Origin: Lentzea kentuckyensis
Lineage (GTDB): Bacteria > Actinomycetota > Actinomycetes > Mycobacteriales > Pseudonocardiaceae
Direction of reading: 5' to 3'
DNA: 64,000 bases
Assembly (NCBI RefSeq): GCF_002150765.1
Contig: NZ_MUYM01000076.1
Span: 1 to 64,000, forward strand
The notes under the pieces were generated by a model that was given only the letters and a program-made list of their open reading frames with translations, did not search any database and was not told where the DNA came from. Each line of letters begins with the position of its first letter. Position 1 is the stretch's first letter. This document shows positions 25,063 to 35,413 of the stretch, piece after piece. Both the position numbers and the translations under genes were made by a program.

Positions 25063-26967
25063 TCAGCTGTTGGCTTCGAACACCTTGCGCCACGACTCGA
25101 CCGAGGTCAGCTCGGGCAGCGCGTCGCGGTACACCTTCTGCATCCGCGGCCACTCCGAGGACAGTCGGCGGTAGTTGCGGACCGCGCGCCTCATCAGCTG
25201 GCGGAACTCCTTCGGGTCGCGCTTGCGGAACGCGACACCGCTGCCGTCCGCGTTGGACACCGTCGCGCTGTCGAGGTTGCCCAGCAGGAACCAGCGGGCG
25301 TTGGACGCCGGCACGTTGATCTGCGGACGCTGGGTCGTGGCCGCCTGCGGCTCACGCAGGTTGTGCATGAGCGCCTTGGCGGCCTCGGACGCGATGGTCA
25401 CCGGGTTGGTCGGCGGGGTCAGCATCTGCTCCGCGCGCACCATGTCGAACGTGGGCGGCGGGAACTCCCGCGCCGACGGAAGCACCTGGGCGTCCGCGTA
25501 GTTCTTGCGCAGCTCGCGGATCTCCGGCAGGGCCGTGCGCAGCGAGTCGAACAGCTTCGACGGGCCGGCCAGGAAGTCCTCGATCGCCTTCTGCTGCACG
25601 ACCACCGTCGAGTACTCCATCGACAGCAGGTGCCGCAGCGACAGCTTCAGACCCTGCTTGAGCAGCGTCGACCGGACGTCGTACGGGCTGTGCAGCGCGG
25701 CCAGGATCAGCCGGTTGCGGGTGTGGAAGTACGCCTGCCAGTCGGTGGCGTCGTTCTTGTCCGTCCACGGCATGTGCCACACGGCCGAACCCGGCAGCGA
25801 GACCGTCGGGTAGCCCTTCTCCAGGGCGCGCAGCGAGTACTCCGCGTCGTCCCACTTGATGAAGAGCGGCAGCGGGTAACCGGTGCGCTGCACGACCTCG
25901 CGCGGGAACAGGCACATCCACCAGCCGTTGTAGGTGGCGTCGATGCGGGCGTGCAGTTCCTCGGTCTCGCGCAGCGACTCGGCACCGAAGTCGTGGTCGG
26001 TGAGCGCGCCCGGCGCGGCCCGCCAGTAGCAGGTGCCCAGGTCGACGACCTCGCCCATGCTGTGCAGCCGGGCGCGGGCCTGGAGGTTCAGCATGTGCGA
26101 ACCGACGATGACCGGCTGGGCGGCGGCGCGCGCGAACGCGTTCGAGCGCAGGACGGCGTCCGGCTCCAGGCGGATGTCGTCGTCCATCAGCATGATCTGG
26201 TCGGCGTCGGTGTGCTCGATCGCCTCGTACAGACCGCGGGTGAAGCCGCCGGAGCCACCGAGGTTGTCCTGCTCGATGATCTCCAGCTTGTCGCCGAGGG
26301 CCTTGACGGCCTCGTCGTAGCCGGGGGTGTTGCGGACCTTGACCGAACCCTGGTCCGCGACGAAGACCTTCTTCAGCACGGAGAAGACGGCCGGGTCCTC
26401 GCCGAGGGCGCGCAGTGCGATGACCGCGTCGACCGGGCGCATGGTGGTCATGCCGATGGCGACCGTCTGCGCGGGCAGCGGCTGGTCCGTGGTCCAGGCG
26501 GCCTCGTCGATCTCCATGGTCGTGTCGTCGGTGAAGACGTCGAACCAGATCCAGCCGCCGTCCTCGAACGGCTTGAGCGAGACCGGCACCTCGACCTGGA
26601 TCCACGCCTTCGGGCTGCGGATGACCTGGCCGTCCAGGTGGACCATGTCGCCGTTCGCCTTGGAGCGGTAGACGTCGATGCGACCGGCACCGCGCACCGT
26701 CATGCGCAGGACGACGTCCTCGACGACGGTCCAGCGCTTCCAGTAGCTCGCCGGGAACGCGTTGAAGTACGACGAGAAGGACACCTTGGCCGAGGTCGGC
26801 ACCGTCACCGCGCGCCGGCCCGACACGTGGCTGTGCACGTTCTCCGGCTCGTCGAGGTAGAGAGGCCGCACGTCCAGCGGGTCCTCGTCCCGCGGCATGA
26901 TCACCCGCTGCAGGACCTGGGTCGGGCTGATCTTGGTGGCGCTTGCGGCCTTGGCCTGCTCGGTCAC
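25063..26967 (-). CDS. glfT2: Galactofuranosyltransferase GlfT2 (galactan polymerase)
   Basis: 634 residues from a GTG with GGAGGAA four bases upstream. An N-terminal beta-sandwich (about 60-165) precedes the GT-A domain with the metal-binding LMDDDIRLEP (D262-D264), the catalytic LFIKWDDAEYSLRA (D373, D374) and WHMPW (H398). A helical C-terminal region follows. These residues line up with the DDD, WDD and His active-site elements of mycobacterial GlfT2, which alternately adds beta-1,5 and beta-1,6 galactofuranose from UDP-Galf. It lies next to glf, which supplies UDP-Galf, as in mycobacteria. Confidence 0.96.
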   Translation of the reverse strand: MTEQAKAASATKISPTQVLQRVIMPRDEDPLDVRPLYLDEPENVHSHVSGRRAVTVPTSAKVSFSSYFNAFPASYWKRWTVVEDVVLRMTVRGAGRIDVYRSKANGDMVHLDGQVIRSPKAWIQVEVPVSLKPFEDGGWIWFDVFTDDTTMEIDEAAWTTDQPLPAQTVAIGMTTMRPVDAVIALRALGEDPAVFSVLKKVFVADQGSVKVRNTPGYDEAVKALGDKLEIIEQDNLGGSGGFTRGLYEAIEHTDADQIMLMDDDIRLEPDAVLRSNAFARAAAQPVIVGSHMLNLQARARLHSMGEVVDLGTCYWRAAPGALTDHDFGAESLRETEELHARIDATYNGWWMCLFPREVVQRTGYPLPLFIKWDDAEYSLRALEKGYPTVSLPGSAVWHMPWTDKNDATDWQAYFHTRNRLILAALHSPYDVRSTLLKQGLKLSLRHLLSMEYSTVVVQQKAIEDFLAGPSKLFDSLRTALPEIRELRKNYADAQVLPSAREFPPPTFDMVRAEQMLTPPTNPVTIASEAAKALMHNLREPQAATTQRPQINVPASNARWFLLGNLDSATVSNADGSGVAFRKRDPKEFRQLMRRAVRNYRRLSSEWPRMQKVYRDALPELTSVESWRKVFEANS

Positions 26968-26980
26968 GTGCTTCCTCCGA

Positions 26981-27071
26981 CGAACCGAACTCACTCGGTT
27001 CGGGTCAGCTTCATGGATGGCTTCCGCCACAGAAAGTTTGCGGTGGCGCGGCGCGTCAGGCGCCAATAGTA
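26981..27071 (-). promoter_or_regulatory. glfT2 leader: 5' hairpin and possible -10 box
   Basis: The inverted repeat cgaaccga (26981-26988) with tcggttcg (26995-27002) lies directly upstream of the glfT2 Shine-Dalgarno (26972-26979). A TACTAT hexamer on the minus strand (27066-27071) could be the -10 of a promoter giving a leader of about 100 nt; no good -35 is visible. The hairpin could tune ribosome access. All of this is from pattern alone. Confidence 0.35.
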
Positions 27072-27089
27072 CTCACTGTCCAAAGACGA

Positions 27090-27122
27090 TCGCCCGGCCG
27101 CACAGGTTGTACGGCCGGGCGA
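27090..27122 (-). terminator. Terminator hairpin after glf
   Basis: A perfect 11-bp GC-rich stem (27090-27100 with 27112-27122) with an 11-base loop lies 19 bp beyond the glf stop. It suggests that glf and glfT2 are mostly transcribed separately. Confidence 0.7.
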
Positions 27123-27140
27123 AATGCGTCTAGAACACCA

Positions 27141-28375
<1,235 letters not shown>

Positions 28376-28393
28376 CGACGTTTTAGCTGATCA

Positions 28394-29281
28394 TCAGGGC
28401 TTTTTCGTGATCAATTCCGGTAGCACGTCCTCGGCGACCTGTTCGAGGACCGACTCGCGCCCCATGTAGACGCCGTCGTGCCGGGGCCAGTGCGACACGG
28501 CGTCGGTGAAGCCCAGCTCACGCGCGCGGCCCACGACGTCGCGGAAGCACTCGACGCTCGACAGCGAGTACACCGGTGCGGAGTCCAGGTTGAGGTACCG
28601 GTCGGCGGTGTGCCGCATCCTGCTGATCTCGTGCAGCTTCTCGTCGAACCGCTCGGCCATCTCCGCCACTCCGCGCCACCACTGCTCGACGTCGTCGGTG
28701 GCCGGGCCCGTGGTCACCCAGCCGGTGCCGTAACGCGCGGCGATCGACATCGCGTTCGGCCCGTTCGCGGCCACCACGAACGGCAGCCGCGGGCGCTGGA
28801 CGCAGCCGGGGGCGCTGCGCGCGTCGACGGCGCTGAAGTAGCTGCCGGCGTAGGTCGTGCGGTCCTGGACCAGCAGCGAGTCGAGCAGCTCGACGAACTC
28901 GCCGAAGCGCTTGGTGCGTTCCGCCGGCATCAACGGCTGCGAACCCATGACCGTGGTGTCGTACCCGGCCCCACCCGCGCCGAGGCCGACGGTGAGCCGT
29001 CCGTCGGACAGGTCGTCGATGGTCATCAGCTCGCGGGCGAACGGCACTGGGTGACGGAAGTTCGGCGACGCGACGAACGTGCCGAGCCGGATGCGCGACG
29101 TCACCAGGGCGGCCGCGGTCAGGGTCGGCACAGCACCGAACCACGGGCCGTCCACGAGGGTCCGCCAGCCGAGGTGGTCGTAGGTCCACGCGTGGTGGAA
29201 GCCCATCTCCTCGACCGCACGCCACTTGTGTTCAGCGACCCACCAGCGGTGTTCGGGCAAGATGACGATGCCGATACGCAC
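28394..29281 (-). CDS. LLM class F420-dependent oxidoreductase
   Basis: 295 residues from a GTG giving VRIGIVILPEHRWW. The luciferase-like TIM barrel is visible: WTYDHLGWRTL, IRLGTFVASPNFRHP, LSDGRLTVGLGAGG and FVVAANGPNAMSIAARYGTGW. In actinomycetes most such proteins use coenzyme F420. Although the family is named after bacterial luciferase, nothing links it to light emission. It is divergent from the HAD phosphatase, with 49 bp between the starts. Confidence 0.88.
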   Translation of the reverse strand: MRIGIVILPEHRWWVAEHKWRAVEEMGFHHAWTYDHLGWRTLVDGPWFGAVPTLTAAALVTSRIRLGTFVASPNFRHPVPFARELMTIDDLSDGRLTVGLGAGGAGYDTTVMGSQPLMPAERTKRFGEFVELLDSLLVQDRTTYAGSYFSAVDARSAPGCVQRPRLPFVVAANGPNAMSIAARYGTGWVTTGPATDDVEQWWRGVAEMAERFDEKLHEISRMRHTADRYLNLDSAPVYSLSSVECFRDVVGRARELGFTDAVSHWPRHDGVYMGRESVLEQVAEDVLPELITKKP

Positions 29282-29330
29282 GACGGAACAGTATCCACAC
29301 GTCCGTATTACGGCGAAGCGGCAAGGCAGG

Positions 29331-30131
29331 ATGGTTGTCGTGGAGAAGCCCCTGTTGATCGCATCGGACGTTGACGGAACTCTGCTCGGCCTCGACGAAC
29401 GCGTGAGCGCGCGCACTGCGGCCGTGGTCGGCCGCGTACTGGCCACGGACACGCCGTTCGTGCTGGTCACCGGCCGTCCGCCGAGGTGGATTCCGGTGGT
29501 CGCGACGCAGGCGGGGCTCTCCGGGTACGCCGTGTGCGCGAACGGGGCCGTGCTCTACGACATCGCGGCCGACGAGGTCGTGTGGCGGCGCGATCTCGGC
29601 CCGGTCGAACTGCACGACATCGCGCACGCCCTGGGCGAGGCGATCCCGGACGTGACCTTCGCCACCGAACGGGTCGGCGACGGGCCGACGTTCGTCGCCG
29701 AGCACGACTACCTGCACGCCTGGGCGGAGAATGCCGGCCGCTACTCGCGGGCCGAGGTGTTCGGTTTTCCGGCGGTGAAACTGCTGGCCAGACAAGCGGA
29801 CATGACCAGCTCGGAGATGGCGGAGGCCGCCGTGGACGTGCTCGGCGCCGAGGTCACCGTCACCTTCTCGACGAACTCCGGGCTGATCGAGATCTCCCGC
29901 GCCGACGTGACCAAGGCCACTGGCCTGGCCGACGTGGCCGAGCGGTTCGGGATCGAGGCGACCGGCGTGATCGCGTTCGGCGACATGCCCAACGACGTGC
30001 CGATGCTGGGATGGGCCGGGCACGGGGTCGCGATGGGCAACGCGCACCAGGCCGCGCTGGACGCCGCCGACGAGGTGACGGCGTCCCACGAGGAAGACGG
30101 TGTGGCGCAGGTGCTGGAGCGCTGGTTCTAG
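29331..30131 (+). CDS. HAD superfamily hydrolase, Cof type
   Basis: 266 residues. Motif I is IASDVDGTLLG (D13 nucleophile, D15), motif II is FVLVTGRPP, and motif IV is AFGDMPNDVPML. The cap is of the Cof/class IIB kind (VWRRDLGPVELHDIAHAL onward). These enzymes dephosphorylate sugar phosphates or similar small molecules. I chose the ATG at 29331 with AAGGCAGG before it; a GTG nine bases later is possible. Its last four bases overlap the convergent LpxA-like gene. Confidence 0.9.
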   Translation: MVVVEKPLLIASDVDGTLLGLDERVSARTAAVVGRVLATDTPFVLVTGRPPRWIPVVATQAGLSGYAVCANGAVLYDIAADEVVWRRDLGPVELHDIAHALGEAIPDVTFATERVGDGPTFVAEHDYLHAWAENAGRYSRAEVFGFPAVKLLARQADMTSSEMAEAAVDVLGAEVTVTFSTNSGLIEISRADVTKATGLADVAERFGIEATGVIAFGDMPNDVPMLGWAGHGVAMGNAHQAALDAADEVTASHEEDGVAQVLERWF

Positions 30132-30847
30132 CGTTGCTCGGAGAACGTCTGGGCGAGGGGCCGGGCCGGCTCGACGGAGTTCCACCAGGCGAAGGCCTCG
30201 GTGAGCGACTCCGGGATCTCGCTCGGCACCCGCAGTTCGGCGTAGGCGGCGTCGAGCAGGCGCACGACGTCCTCGGGGACGCCCGAGCGGGTCATGCCCA
30301 CCGCGTTCACGCCGTGCAGCTTGGCCGGGCTGCCGTACGCCTTGGCGAACGGCGGCACGTCCCTGGTCACCGCGCTGCCCATGCCGACCATCGCACCGGG
30401 GCCGATGATGCGGCGCTGGTGCACGACGGCGTTCATGCCGACGTTGACCCGGTCGCCGACCTGGATGTGGCCGCCGAGGCTGGTGCCGGCGGACAACGTC
30501 ACCGCGTCGCCGACCTGGCAGTCGTGGGCCACGTAGACGCGGTTGAGCAGCCAGCAGTCGGCACCGATCCTGGTCGGGCGGTAGCTGCCCTGGTGGATCG
30601 TGCTGAGCTCGCGGATCACCGTGCGCGGGCCGATCTCGACGCCGATGTGCGCGAGCTCGCCGTCCCACGCCCTGTTGTGGGGCTCGCTGCTGATCTCCGG
30701 CGGGGTGCCGATGACGCAGCCGGGGCCGATCCACACGTCGTCACCGATGCGCACGGGGCCGAGCACGACCGCGTTCGGGCCGATGGTGACCCGCTCACCG
30801 AGCTCGACGCCTTCGCCGACGAGGGCGCTGGGGTGGACCTTGCTCAC
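30128..30847 (-). CDS. LpxA-like acyl-ACP:UDP-sugar O-acyltransferase (left-handed beta helix)
   Basis: 239 residues of hexapeptide repeats forming a left-handed beta helix, with a helical C-terminus. Against E. coli LpxA as I recall it, the catalytic His in VAHDC is kept, as are the His residues in LGGHIQV and VVHQR; the His three residues before the catalytic one is Tyr. LpxA starts lipid A in Gram-negative bacteria, which actinomycetes lack, so the acceptor here must be something else, perhaps a nucleotide sugar of a surface glycolipid. A GTG start fits the opening MSKVHPSALVGEGVELG. Confidence 0.82.
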   Translation of the reverse strand: MSKVHPSALVGEGVELGERVTIGPNAVVLGPVRIGDDVWIGPGCVIGTPPEISSEPHNRAWDGELAHIGVEIGPRTVIRELSTIHQGSYRPTRIGADCWLLNRVYVAHDCQVGDAVTLSAGTSLGGHIQVGDRVNVGMNAVVHQRRIIGPGAMVGMGSAVTRDVPPFAKAYGSPAKLHGVNAVGMTRSGVPEDVVRLLDAAYAELRVPSEIPESLTEAFAWWNSVEPARPLAQTFSEQR

Positions 30848-30901
30848 GATGCTCCTCAGGACGTTGGGGACGCCCCGGAGTCTACGTAGCGGCAGCGAAG
30901 A

Positions 30902-32356
30902 TCATCCTCGACGGGCGATGGCGACCCTCGTGCCCTGGCGGCGGACCTCCTCCGCCGTCATCTGCCCGCCGTAGCGACACTCGGCGATGTTGTAGTCGCA
31001 CACGATCCAGCCGTGCTCGAAGCCCTGCACCACCACGCCGGGTTCGGTCGTCTGCTGGTCCAGCCGAGACATGCCGAGCGGGCTGCTCGTACCGCCGGAG
31101 GTCCACCAGGTGTCGCGGACCTCCCAACCGATCGTCCTGCCGACGCCGCTGTTCACGAAGATCGACGCCTTCTCGAACTGCACGAAGCCGTCCTCGCCGT
31201 ACTGCGTCCCGTGGACGTACTGCGGAAGGCCGTACACCGCGACGTCACCACCAGCGCGCAACTTCCGCAGGGCTTCGTCCCGGACGGCGTGGCCACCGGT
31301 GCGCGGACCCCAGAGCAGCACCGTGCGATCGCCGAACAGCACGTACTGGCCGTCGGTGCCGGGAGCCGGGGTCTGGTTCGAGGTCGGCCAGCCGAACCCC
31401 TGGCCGTATTGGCTGCGCCGGCTCTCTTCGAACGTGTCGCGGACCTGGCCACTCATCCAGAAGATGCCGGCGTCGCCCTTGTACAGCGACGCGTTGACGA
31501 ACGTCGTGAAGTGGAGACTCCAGCCCTCAGCCGTCGTATCGGTCTTGGGGTAGCCGAACGGACCCGAGGGACCGCCGTGTGCCTGGTACGCGGCGGTCGC
31601 GTCCCAGCTCAGCTCGTGCGCTCCGGTCGCGGCGGACCAGTAGATCGCCTGCGGTGAGCCGAACTCGGCCTTCCACCCGTTGCCGGGCTGTTCGACCTGG
31701 TCCGAGGTGAGCCAGTCGTTCAAGCCGTTGGGCGCACCGGTGTCCCGGTACTTGTCACGCAACGCGCCGCTGATCCAGAACGGCGTGGGCTCGCCCAGCT
31801 TGTGGAAGAAGCTCACGGCCTCGCTGAACCGCTGCTCGGTCCCGCTGCCGTTCCCCACGTCCAGAAGGCCACTGGCGGGCCAGCCGAACCGGCCCGTGAC
31901 GCTGCCGTTCGCCCAGTACTTGTCCCGCGCGGCGCCACCGATCGCGTGCGCGCCGTACGCGTCGGAGTAGTAGACGGAGTAACCCGTGTCGTAGGCCGTG
32001 GCCGCACCCGCCTGAGAACCGCGGTTCACCGACACCTGGTCCATGATCGCGGCCGCCGTCGCCGGGCTGGTGCCGAGCCACAACCGTGAGATCGCACCGG
32101 ACATCCAGTGCGCACCGGCGGCTTCGCGCCAGGTGATCACGATGTCGTACTTGGAGAACTTCGCCCAGCGAATGCCGTTGTCGAGCACGACCTCGTCGCC
32201 GACCTTGTCACCGGCGAACGACGCGCCACCCAGCGCGAGCCACTTCGCGCGGACCGGCGAGGTTTCCCATTCACCGGCCGCGTTCGCGGTGCCGGTCACG
32301 ACGCTGGTCGCCGCCACGAGGGCAGCGACCAGCGCAATGCAACGTCTTACCAACAA
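30902..32356 (-). CDS. Secreted LGFP-repeat protein, array member 1
   Basis: 484 residues from a TTG; alignment with the paralogues' N-termini (MVARRSAALV, MSVRRSVALV) and a GGGGG tract 6 bases upstream support this start. The signal peptide ends near ANA. About seven units of 55-70 residues follow, with LGFP-type motifs FGWPASG, FGYPKTD, FGWPTSN and the block NQTPAPGTDGQYVLFGD. The C-terminus has CDYNIAECRY and then an extra tail. LGFP repeats occur in wall-associated proteins of mycolate bacteria and are thought to bind the arabinogalactan layer. A substrate-binding or catalytic role is not visible. Confidence 0.88.
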   Translation of the reverse strand: MLVRRCIALVAALVAATSVVTGTANAAGEWETSPVRAKWLALGGASFAGDKVGDEVVLDNGIRWAKFSKYDIVITWREAAGAHWMSGAISRLWLGTSPATAAAIMDQVSVNRGSQAGAATAYDTGYSVYYSDAYGAHAIGGAARDKYWANGSVTGRFGWPASGLLDVGNGSGTEQRFSEAVSFFHKLGEPTPFWISGALRDKYRDTGAPNGLNDWLTSDQVEQPGNGWKAEFGSPQAIYWSAATGAHELSWDATAAYQAHGGPSGPFGYPKTDTTAEGWSLHFTTFVNASLYKGDAGIFWMSGQVRDTFEESRRSQYGQGFGWPTSNQTPAPGTDGQYVLFGDRTVLLWGPRTGGHAVRDEALRKLRAGGDVAVYGLPQYVHGTQYGEDGFVQFEKASIFVNSGVGRTIGWEVRDTWWTSGGTSSPLGMSRLDQQTTEPGVVVQGFEHGWIVCDYNIAECRYGGQMTAEEVRRQGTRVAIARRG

Positions 32357-32372
32357 CTTCGACCCCCAGGAG

Positions 32373-32389
32373 CGCAACTCAGTTGCGCG
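32373..32389. repeat. Palindrome in the leader of LGFP gene 1
   Basis: Eight-base arms gcgcaact and agttgcgc flank one C. The palindrome sits between a possible minus-strand -10 (TATTGT, near 32392) and the Shine-Dalgarno, a position suited to an operator or a leader hairpin. Confidence 0.4.
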
Positions 32390-32422
32390 GACAATACGTG
32401 GTCACCTGGGAAAAATCGCCCC

Positions 32423-33829
32423 TCAATTCGTTCCGTAGTAGCACGAACCGATTTTGTAATCGCACTGGATCCAGCCGTTGTCGAACTTCTGCCGCTTCAC
32501 GTTGTTCCCGACCAAGCCGGCGTCTTCGGTTGCCATTCCGAGCGGGCTCTGCATGCCGCCGGTCTGCCACCAGAGGTCGCGGAACTCCCAGCCGATCCTC
32601 ACGTACCGGGTAGCGCCTTTGAAGATCGAGACGTGCTCGAACTGCTGGAACTCGTACTCGCCCACGGTCGTCCGGTCGTTCTGCGGCAGTCCCCAGACCG
32701 CGACGTCGCCGCCGCCGCGCAGCGACTCCAGGAAGTCGAACTTGACGGCGTGCCCACCGGTGCGCGGGCCCCAGAGGATCACCTTGTCCTGCAGGTGCGC
32801 CGAGTTGAACAGCACGTACTGACCGTCGGTGCCGGGAGCAGGGGTCTGGTCCGACATCGGCCAGTTCAGGTCCCCCTCGTCGGCGCCGTAGCGGCGGTAG
32901 GTCTCGCGGACTCCGCCACTCATCCAGAACGGGCGATCCGTTCCGTAGCGGTGCCGGTGGTAGATCGTCGTGTCGTTGACGAAGTCGGTGCTGATCCCGT
33001 AGCGCAGCGACGTCGTGTCCGATGCCGGGTAGCCGAAGGGACCGGTGGGGCCGCCGTGCTGTTCGTACTTGTCCGCGATCGTGGAGCCGACCCAGTGTGC
33101 TCCCGCCTCAGGCGACCAGAAGATCGTGGTCCCGGCGTCGAGCCACACCTTCCACCCGTTCCCCGGCGCAGCGACCTGGTCGGCCGAGACCCAGCGCAGC
33201 TGACCTGCGGGTCCGCCCTGCTCCAGATACTTGTCCCGAAGCGCACCGCTGATCCAGAACGGCTGCGGCGCACCCGGTTCGTGGAACAGGCTCACGGCCT
33301 CGCTGAACCGCTGCTCGATGCCGCCCTCGACGGCGAGCGGGCCGCTGACCGGCCAGCCGAACCTGCCGGTGACGCTGCCGTTCGCCCAGTACTTGTCCCG
33401 CTCCGCGCCGGAGATCGGGAACGCCCCGAAGGCGTCGGAGTAGTAGACGGAGTAGCCGGTGTCGTAGGCGATCGCCGCACCCGCCTGCGAACCGCGGCTG
33501 ACCGGCACCTGGTCCATCGCCGCCGCCGCCACGGCCGGACTGGTGCCGAGCCACAACCGCGAGACGGCGCCGGACATCCAGTGCGCGCCGGCACCCTCGC
33601 GCCAGGTGATCACGATGTCGTACTTGGAGAACTTCGCCCAGCGGATGCCGTTGTCCTGGACGACCTCGTCGCCCACCTTCTCGCCGGCGAACGACGCACC
33701 GCCGAGCGCTTGCCACTTCGCGTGGACCGGCGAGTCCTCCCAGCCCGCGGGCGCTGCGTGCGCGGTGCTGAACGTGACGGTCGACGCCACGAGAGCGGCG
33801 ACCAGAGCAGCAGAACGTCTTGCGACCAT
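32423..33829 (-). CDS. Secreted LGFP-repeat protein, array member 2
   Basis: 468 residues from the ATG at 33829 with a GGGGG tract 9 bases upstream. The signal peptide is cut near AHA-AP (about residue 25). Repeat motifs include FGWPVSG, FGYPASD and LNWPMSDQTPAPGTDG, and the protein ends CDYKIGSCYYGTN. It is the shortest of the five and has almost no tail after the Cys motif. The gap of 66 bp to gene 1 holds no strong terminator, only the palindrome and a possible promoter for gene 1. Confidence 0.88.
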   Translation of the reverse strand: MVARRSAALVAALVASTVTFSTAHAAPAGWEDSPVHAKWQALGGASFAGEKVGDEVVQDNGIRWAKFSKYDIVITWREGAGAHWMSGAVSRLWLGTSPAVAAAAMDQVPVSRGSQAGAAIAYDTGYSVYYSDAFGAFPISGAERDKYWANGSVTGRFGWPVSGPLAVEGGIEQRFSEAVSLFHEPGAPQPFWISGALRDKYLEQGGPAGQLRWVSADQVAAPGNGWKVWLDAGTTIFWSPEAGAHWVGSTIADKYEQHGGPTGPFGYPASDTTSLRYGISTDFVNDTTIYHRHRYGTDRPFWMSGGVRETYRRYGADEGDLNWPMSDQTPAPGTDGQYVLFNSAHLQDKVILWGPRTGGHAVKFDFLESLRGGGDVAVWGLPQNDRTTVGEYEFQQFEHVSIFKGATRYVRIGWEFRDLWWQTGGMQSPLGMATEDAGLVGNNVKRQKFDNGWIQCDYKIGSCYYGTN

Positions 33830-33871
33830 GTTCTCAGACCCCCTCTTCAGACAACCCTGGAGAACACGCGA

Positions 33872-33906
33872 AAGGGCCGGCACCGGTTGCCCCGGTGCCG
33901 GCCCTC
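33872..33906 (-). terminator. Terminator after LGFP gene 3
   Basis: A perfect 14-bp GC-rich stem (33873-33886 with 33892-33905) lies 20 bp beyond the stop of gene 3, with a TTT on the minus-strand side. It separates genes 2 and 3. Confidence 0.8.
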
Positions 33907-33926
33907 GTTTCCGCCGATCCGTCAGC

Positions 33927-35375
33927 TCACCTGCGCGGGCCGGACGTGGTCGTGTGGAACTGCGTCTGCGGCTGCGCCTTCGATCCGGTGACCGAGTAGA
34001 CGCACTGACCGCCGTTGTAGTCGCAGGTGATCCAGCCGTTCGTGAACTGCTGGTGGAACACCTTGGGCTGCACCTCCAGCGCGTCCGACGCGACCAGGCC
34101 GAGCGGGCTCTCGGTGCCGCCCGTCTGCCACCAGATGTCGCGGAAGTCCCAGCCCAGGGTGTGGGTCGCGGTCCCCATCGGGAAGATCGACGCGAACTCG
34201 AACTGCTGGAACGTGAACGTCGGCTGGATCCACTCGCCGGTCTGCGGCAGGCCGTAGACCGCGACGTCACCGCCGCCCCGCAGCTCCTCCAGGATCTGGC
34301 CGCGCACGAGGTGGCCGCCGGTGCGCGGGCCCCACAGGATCACCTTGTCCCGCGCGTCGCCGAACAGCACGTACACGCCGTCCGTGCCCGGTGCGGGGGT
34401 CTGGCTCGACCTCGGCCAGCCGAGCGGACCGGCGAGGCCGCCCTGCATGCCGTACTCGTCGCGCACCCGGCCGCTGATCCAGAACGCGCCGTCGTCGGCG
34501 GGACCGAGGTAAACCGTCGTCTTGTTGACGAAGTCCGTGGTGAACCCACCGTCGTGCGCCGTGGTGTCCGTAGCCGGGTAGCCGAACTGGCCACCGGGGC
34601 CACCGTTGGACTCGAGTGCGTTGCTCGCCTCGTAGTCGAGCAGGCGCGCTCCCGTCTGCGTCGACCAGTAGATCGCGCCCCTGTTCATCCTGATCGACCA
34701 GCCGTTGCCCGCCCGCTGCAGCTGGTCGCCGGCGGGCCAGTTCCGGCGGCCGGCGGCGAGCTCTTCGCGGAACCTGTCCCGCAGCGCACCGCTGATCCAG
34801 ACCGCCGACCGTTCGGGTTCGCGGTAGGTGCTCACGGCCTCGCTGAACCGCTGCTCCCAGCCCAAACGCTCCCCCACGGGGAGCAGATCACTGGTGGGCC
34901 AGCCGAACTTGCCGGTGGGGCCGCCGTTCCCGAGGTACGTGTACCTCTCCGTGCCGTGCACCCAGAACGCGCCGTAGGCGTCGGAGTAGAAGACCGAGGA
35001 TCCGTACTCGAAGTCGACGCTCGCACCCGCCTGAGCACCGCGGTTCACCTGGACCTGGTCTGTGACCGCGACCGGCCCGGAGCCGCTGCCGAAGAACCAC
35101 CTCCGGGAGATCGCACCGGAGAACCAGTGCGCGCCGGCGCTCTCCCGCCAGGTGATCACGATGTCGTACTTCGAGAACTTCGCCCAGCGCTTGCCGTCGC
35201 GCTCGACGACCTCGTCACCCACCTTGTCGCCGGCGAACGCGGCGCCACCGAGCGCCTGCCACTTCGCGTAGACGGGCGACTTCTCCCACTCGTCCGCCGC
35301 GTGAGCGGTGCCGAACGGGAGGGCGGCCGCGGCCAGCAGAGCCGCGACCACCACCAAAGAACTTCTGACCGACAT
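33927..35375 (-). CDS. Secreted LGFP-repeat protein, array member 3
   Basis: 482 residues from the ATG at 35375; GGGGGG lies about 10 bases upstream. The signal peptide MSVRSSLVVVAALLAAAALP is cut near AHA-AD. Repeats include FGWPTSD, FGYPATD and LGWPRSSQTPAPGTDG. The C-terminal Cys pair is CDYNGGQCVY, followed by a 20-residue basic, Thr/Gln-rich tail. It starts only 38 bp after the stop of gene 4, so the two are probably one transcript. Confidence 0.88.
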   Translation of the reverse strand: MSVRSSLVVVAALLAAAALPFGTAHAADEWEKSPVYAKWQALGGAAFAGDKVGDEVVERDGKRWAKFSKYDIVITWRESAGAHWFSGAISRRWFFGSGSGPVAVTDQVQVNRGAQAGASVDFEYGSSVFYSDAYGAFWVHGTERYTYLGNGGPTGKFGWPTSDLLPVGERLGWEQRFSEAVSTYREPERSAVWISGALRDRFREELAAGRRNWPAGDQLQRAGNGWSIRMNRGAIYWSTQTGARLLDYEASNALESNGGPGGQFGYPATDTTAHDGGFTTDFVNKTTVYLGPADDGAFWISGRVRDEYGMQGGLAGPLGWPRSSQTPAPGTDGVYVLFGDARDKVILWGPRTGGHLVRGQILEELRGGGDVAVYGLPQTGEWIQPTFTFQQFEFASIFPMGTATHTLGWDFRDIWWQTGGTESPLGLVASDALEVQPKVFHQQFTNGWITCDYNGGQCVYSVTGSKAQPQTQFHTTTSGPRR

Positions 35376-35413
35376 GTCTTCCGTACCCCCCAGGGAACGA
35401 CGGATCTTCCAGA

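Noticed and set aside
25003-27069. Long plus-strand open frame opposite glfT2
   Set aside because: It has no domain and runs exactly over glfT2, whose catalytic motifs are intact.
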